From Clostridia bacterium (GTDB lineage: Bacteria; Bacillota; DULZ01): a stretch of DNA of 5,696 bases. The stretch lies in NCBI GenBank assembly GCA_012520135.1, contig JAAYOX010000095.1:1-5696 (forward strand), written 5' to 3'. Under the pieces are notes generated by a model that did no database searches, was not told the origin of the DNA, and saw only the letters and a list, made by a program, of their open reading frames with translations. Made by a program: the position numbers and the translations under genes. Below, one piece after another: positions 5,409-5,696 of the stretch (positions are counted from its first letter, which is position 1; each line of letters starts with the position of its first letter).

Positions 5409-5471
5409 AATGGGTGTTAATTATGGGCTGAATTCAGGGTTCCTCTTAAGCCCGTGACTAACAGCGGTTAG
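5409..5471 (-). repeat. Arms-only short copy of the structured repeat (copy 3, inverted)
   Basis: The left side (from AATGGGTGTTAAT at 5409) matches the reverse complement of the right arm of copy 2, including GGGCTGAATT. The right side (5438-5471), read on the minus strand, matches the left arm of copy 2 at about 27 of 34 positions without a gap, starting CTAACCGCTGTTAG. The two arms meet directly, and the roughly 100-bp middle with the three hairpins is absent. It lies between the divergent DUF881 operon and the right-edge gene. Homology to copy 2 is clear in both arms, but divergence is greater than between copies 1 and 2, so it is probably older. Confidence 0.75.
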
Positions 5472-5561
5472 AAGAATGTAGTTTGCGCTAATATTTAAGT
5501 AGTTACACAGGTTAACCATAAAAATTCTGTAAAGGTAAATATTAAAAGCTAAAGGATTTCA

Positions 5562-5589
5562 TTTGCCTGTCGTCGAAAAAGTTTACAAT
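5562..5589 (+). promoter_or_regulatory. Weak candidate promoter for the right-edge gene
   Basis: A good -10 box TACAAT (5584-5589) lies 35 bp before the TTG start at 5625. The only -35 candidate is TTTGCC/TTGCCT at 5562-5568, with 15-16 bp spacing, which is poor. The AT-rich stretch 5472-5561 otherwise holds no gene or clear signal; a GGTTAACC palindrome (5510-5517) was the only other thing seen. Confidence 0.3.
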
Positions 5590-5624
5590 CGCTACTAAAG
5601 CTATGTCCGTCAGAGGTGAAACAA

Positions 5625-5696
5625 TTGGATTTTTTCAAAATCCTGTTATCCCTAAAATTAATCGATTTAGTAAGAGTGGCTGTGGATATCACAGTA
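5625..5696 (+). CDS. 5' end of a membrane protein gene, possibly diadenylate cyclase CdaA (partial)
   Basis: An open frame starts with TTG at 5625 and runs off the window after 24 codons. AGAGGTG (5612-5618) lies 6 nt upstream, a good ribosome site that supports this start. The visible residues begin MDFFKILLSLKLIDLVRVAV, an amphipathic and hydrophobic start. This resembles the N terminus of CdaA-type diadenylate cyclases, which open with a short helix, an Ile-Asp-Leu/Ile-like stretch and then three membrane helices. CdaA makes c-di-AMP at the membrane in Firmicutes and controls potassium and wall homeostasis. With so few residues and no catalytic DGA or RHR motif in view, the identity is a guess; that a gene starts here is better supported. 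A 7-bp inverted repeat (5627-5643) lies on the start codon. Confidence 0.45.
   Translation, partial: MDFFKILLSLKLIDLVRVAVDITV

Noticed and set aside
1..5696. CRISPR array, tRNA, rRNA or transposase gene
   Set aside because: No regularly spaced direct repeats with unique spacers, no cloverleaf with a T-loop GTTC-type signature, and no reading frame with transposase motifs were seen. The dispersed repeats are not array-like.

Overview
The window looks like chromosomal DNA from a Gram-positive Firmicute, most likely of the class Clostridia. The grounds are strong AGGAGG-type ribosome binding sites, a YtrA-type GntR regulator with its ABC transporter, a secreted protein with a copper-amine-oxidase-N ('stalk') domain, and two tandem DUF881 (YlxW/YlxX-like) proteins. 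I cannot name a genus from the sequence alone.

Layout. Positions 1-80 are the right end of a repeat element that continues outside the window, followed by a strong rho-independent terminator (103-128) for an upstream + strand gene. Next comes a textbook sigma-A promoter (134-162) overlaid by a 41-bp interrupted palindrome (143-183). It drives a tightly packed three-gene operon on the + strand: a GntR/YtrA regulator (208-582), an ABC ATPase (585-1463) and an ABC-2 type membrane permease (1444-2100). After a 196-bp gap with its own possible promoter comes a secreted 435-aa stalk-domain protein with a LolA/LppX-like or DUF6612-like C-terminal part (2297-3604), then a 12-bp hairpin (3615-3645).

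A complete 171-bp copy of the repeat follows (3668-3838). Two overlapping DUF881 genes lie on the minus strand (5318 to 4572, then 4579 to 3878). Upstream of them are a promoter, two overlapping alternative hairpins and a third, 'arms-only' copy of the repeat in inverted orientation (5409-5471). At the right edge a divergent gene starts with TTG at 5625. Its first 24 codons resemble the N terminus of the membrane diadenylate cyclase CdaA, but only this fragment is visible.

Function. The GntR-ATPase-permease trio is a self-regulated exporter or sensor module of the YtrABC type; in relatives such modules respond to cell-envelope stress. The stalk-domain protein and the DUF881 pair are also envelope proteins, so the whole window has a cell-surface theme, though no physical link between them is shown. 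The most unusual content is the repeat family. It has imperfect 33-bp inverted arms around three back-to-back small hairpins, and its copies bracket both gene blocks.
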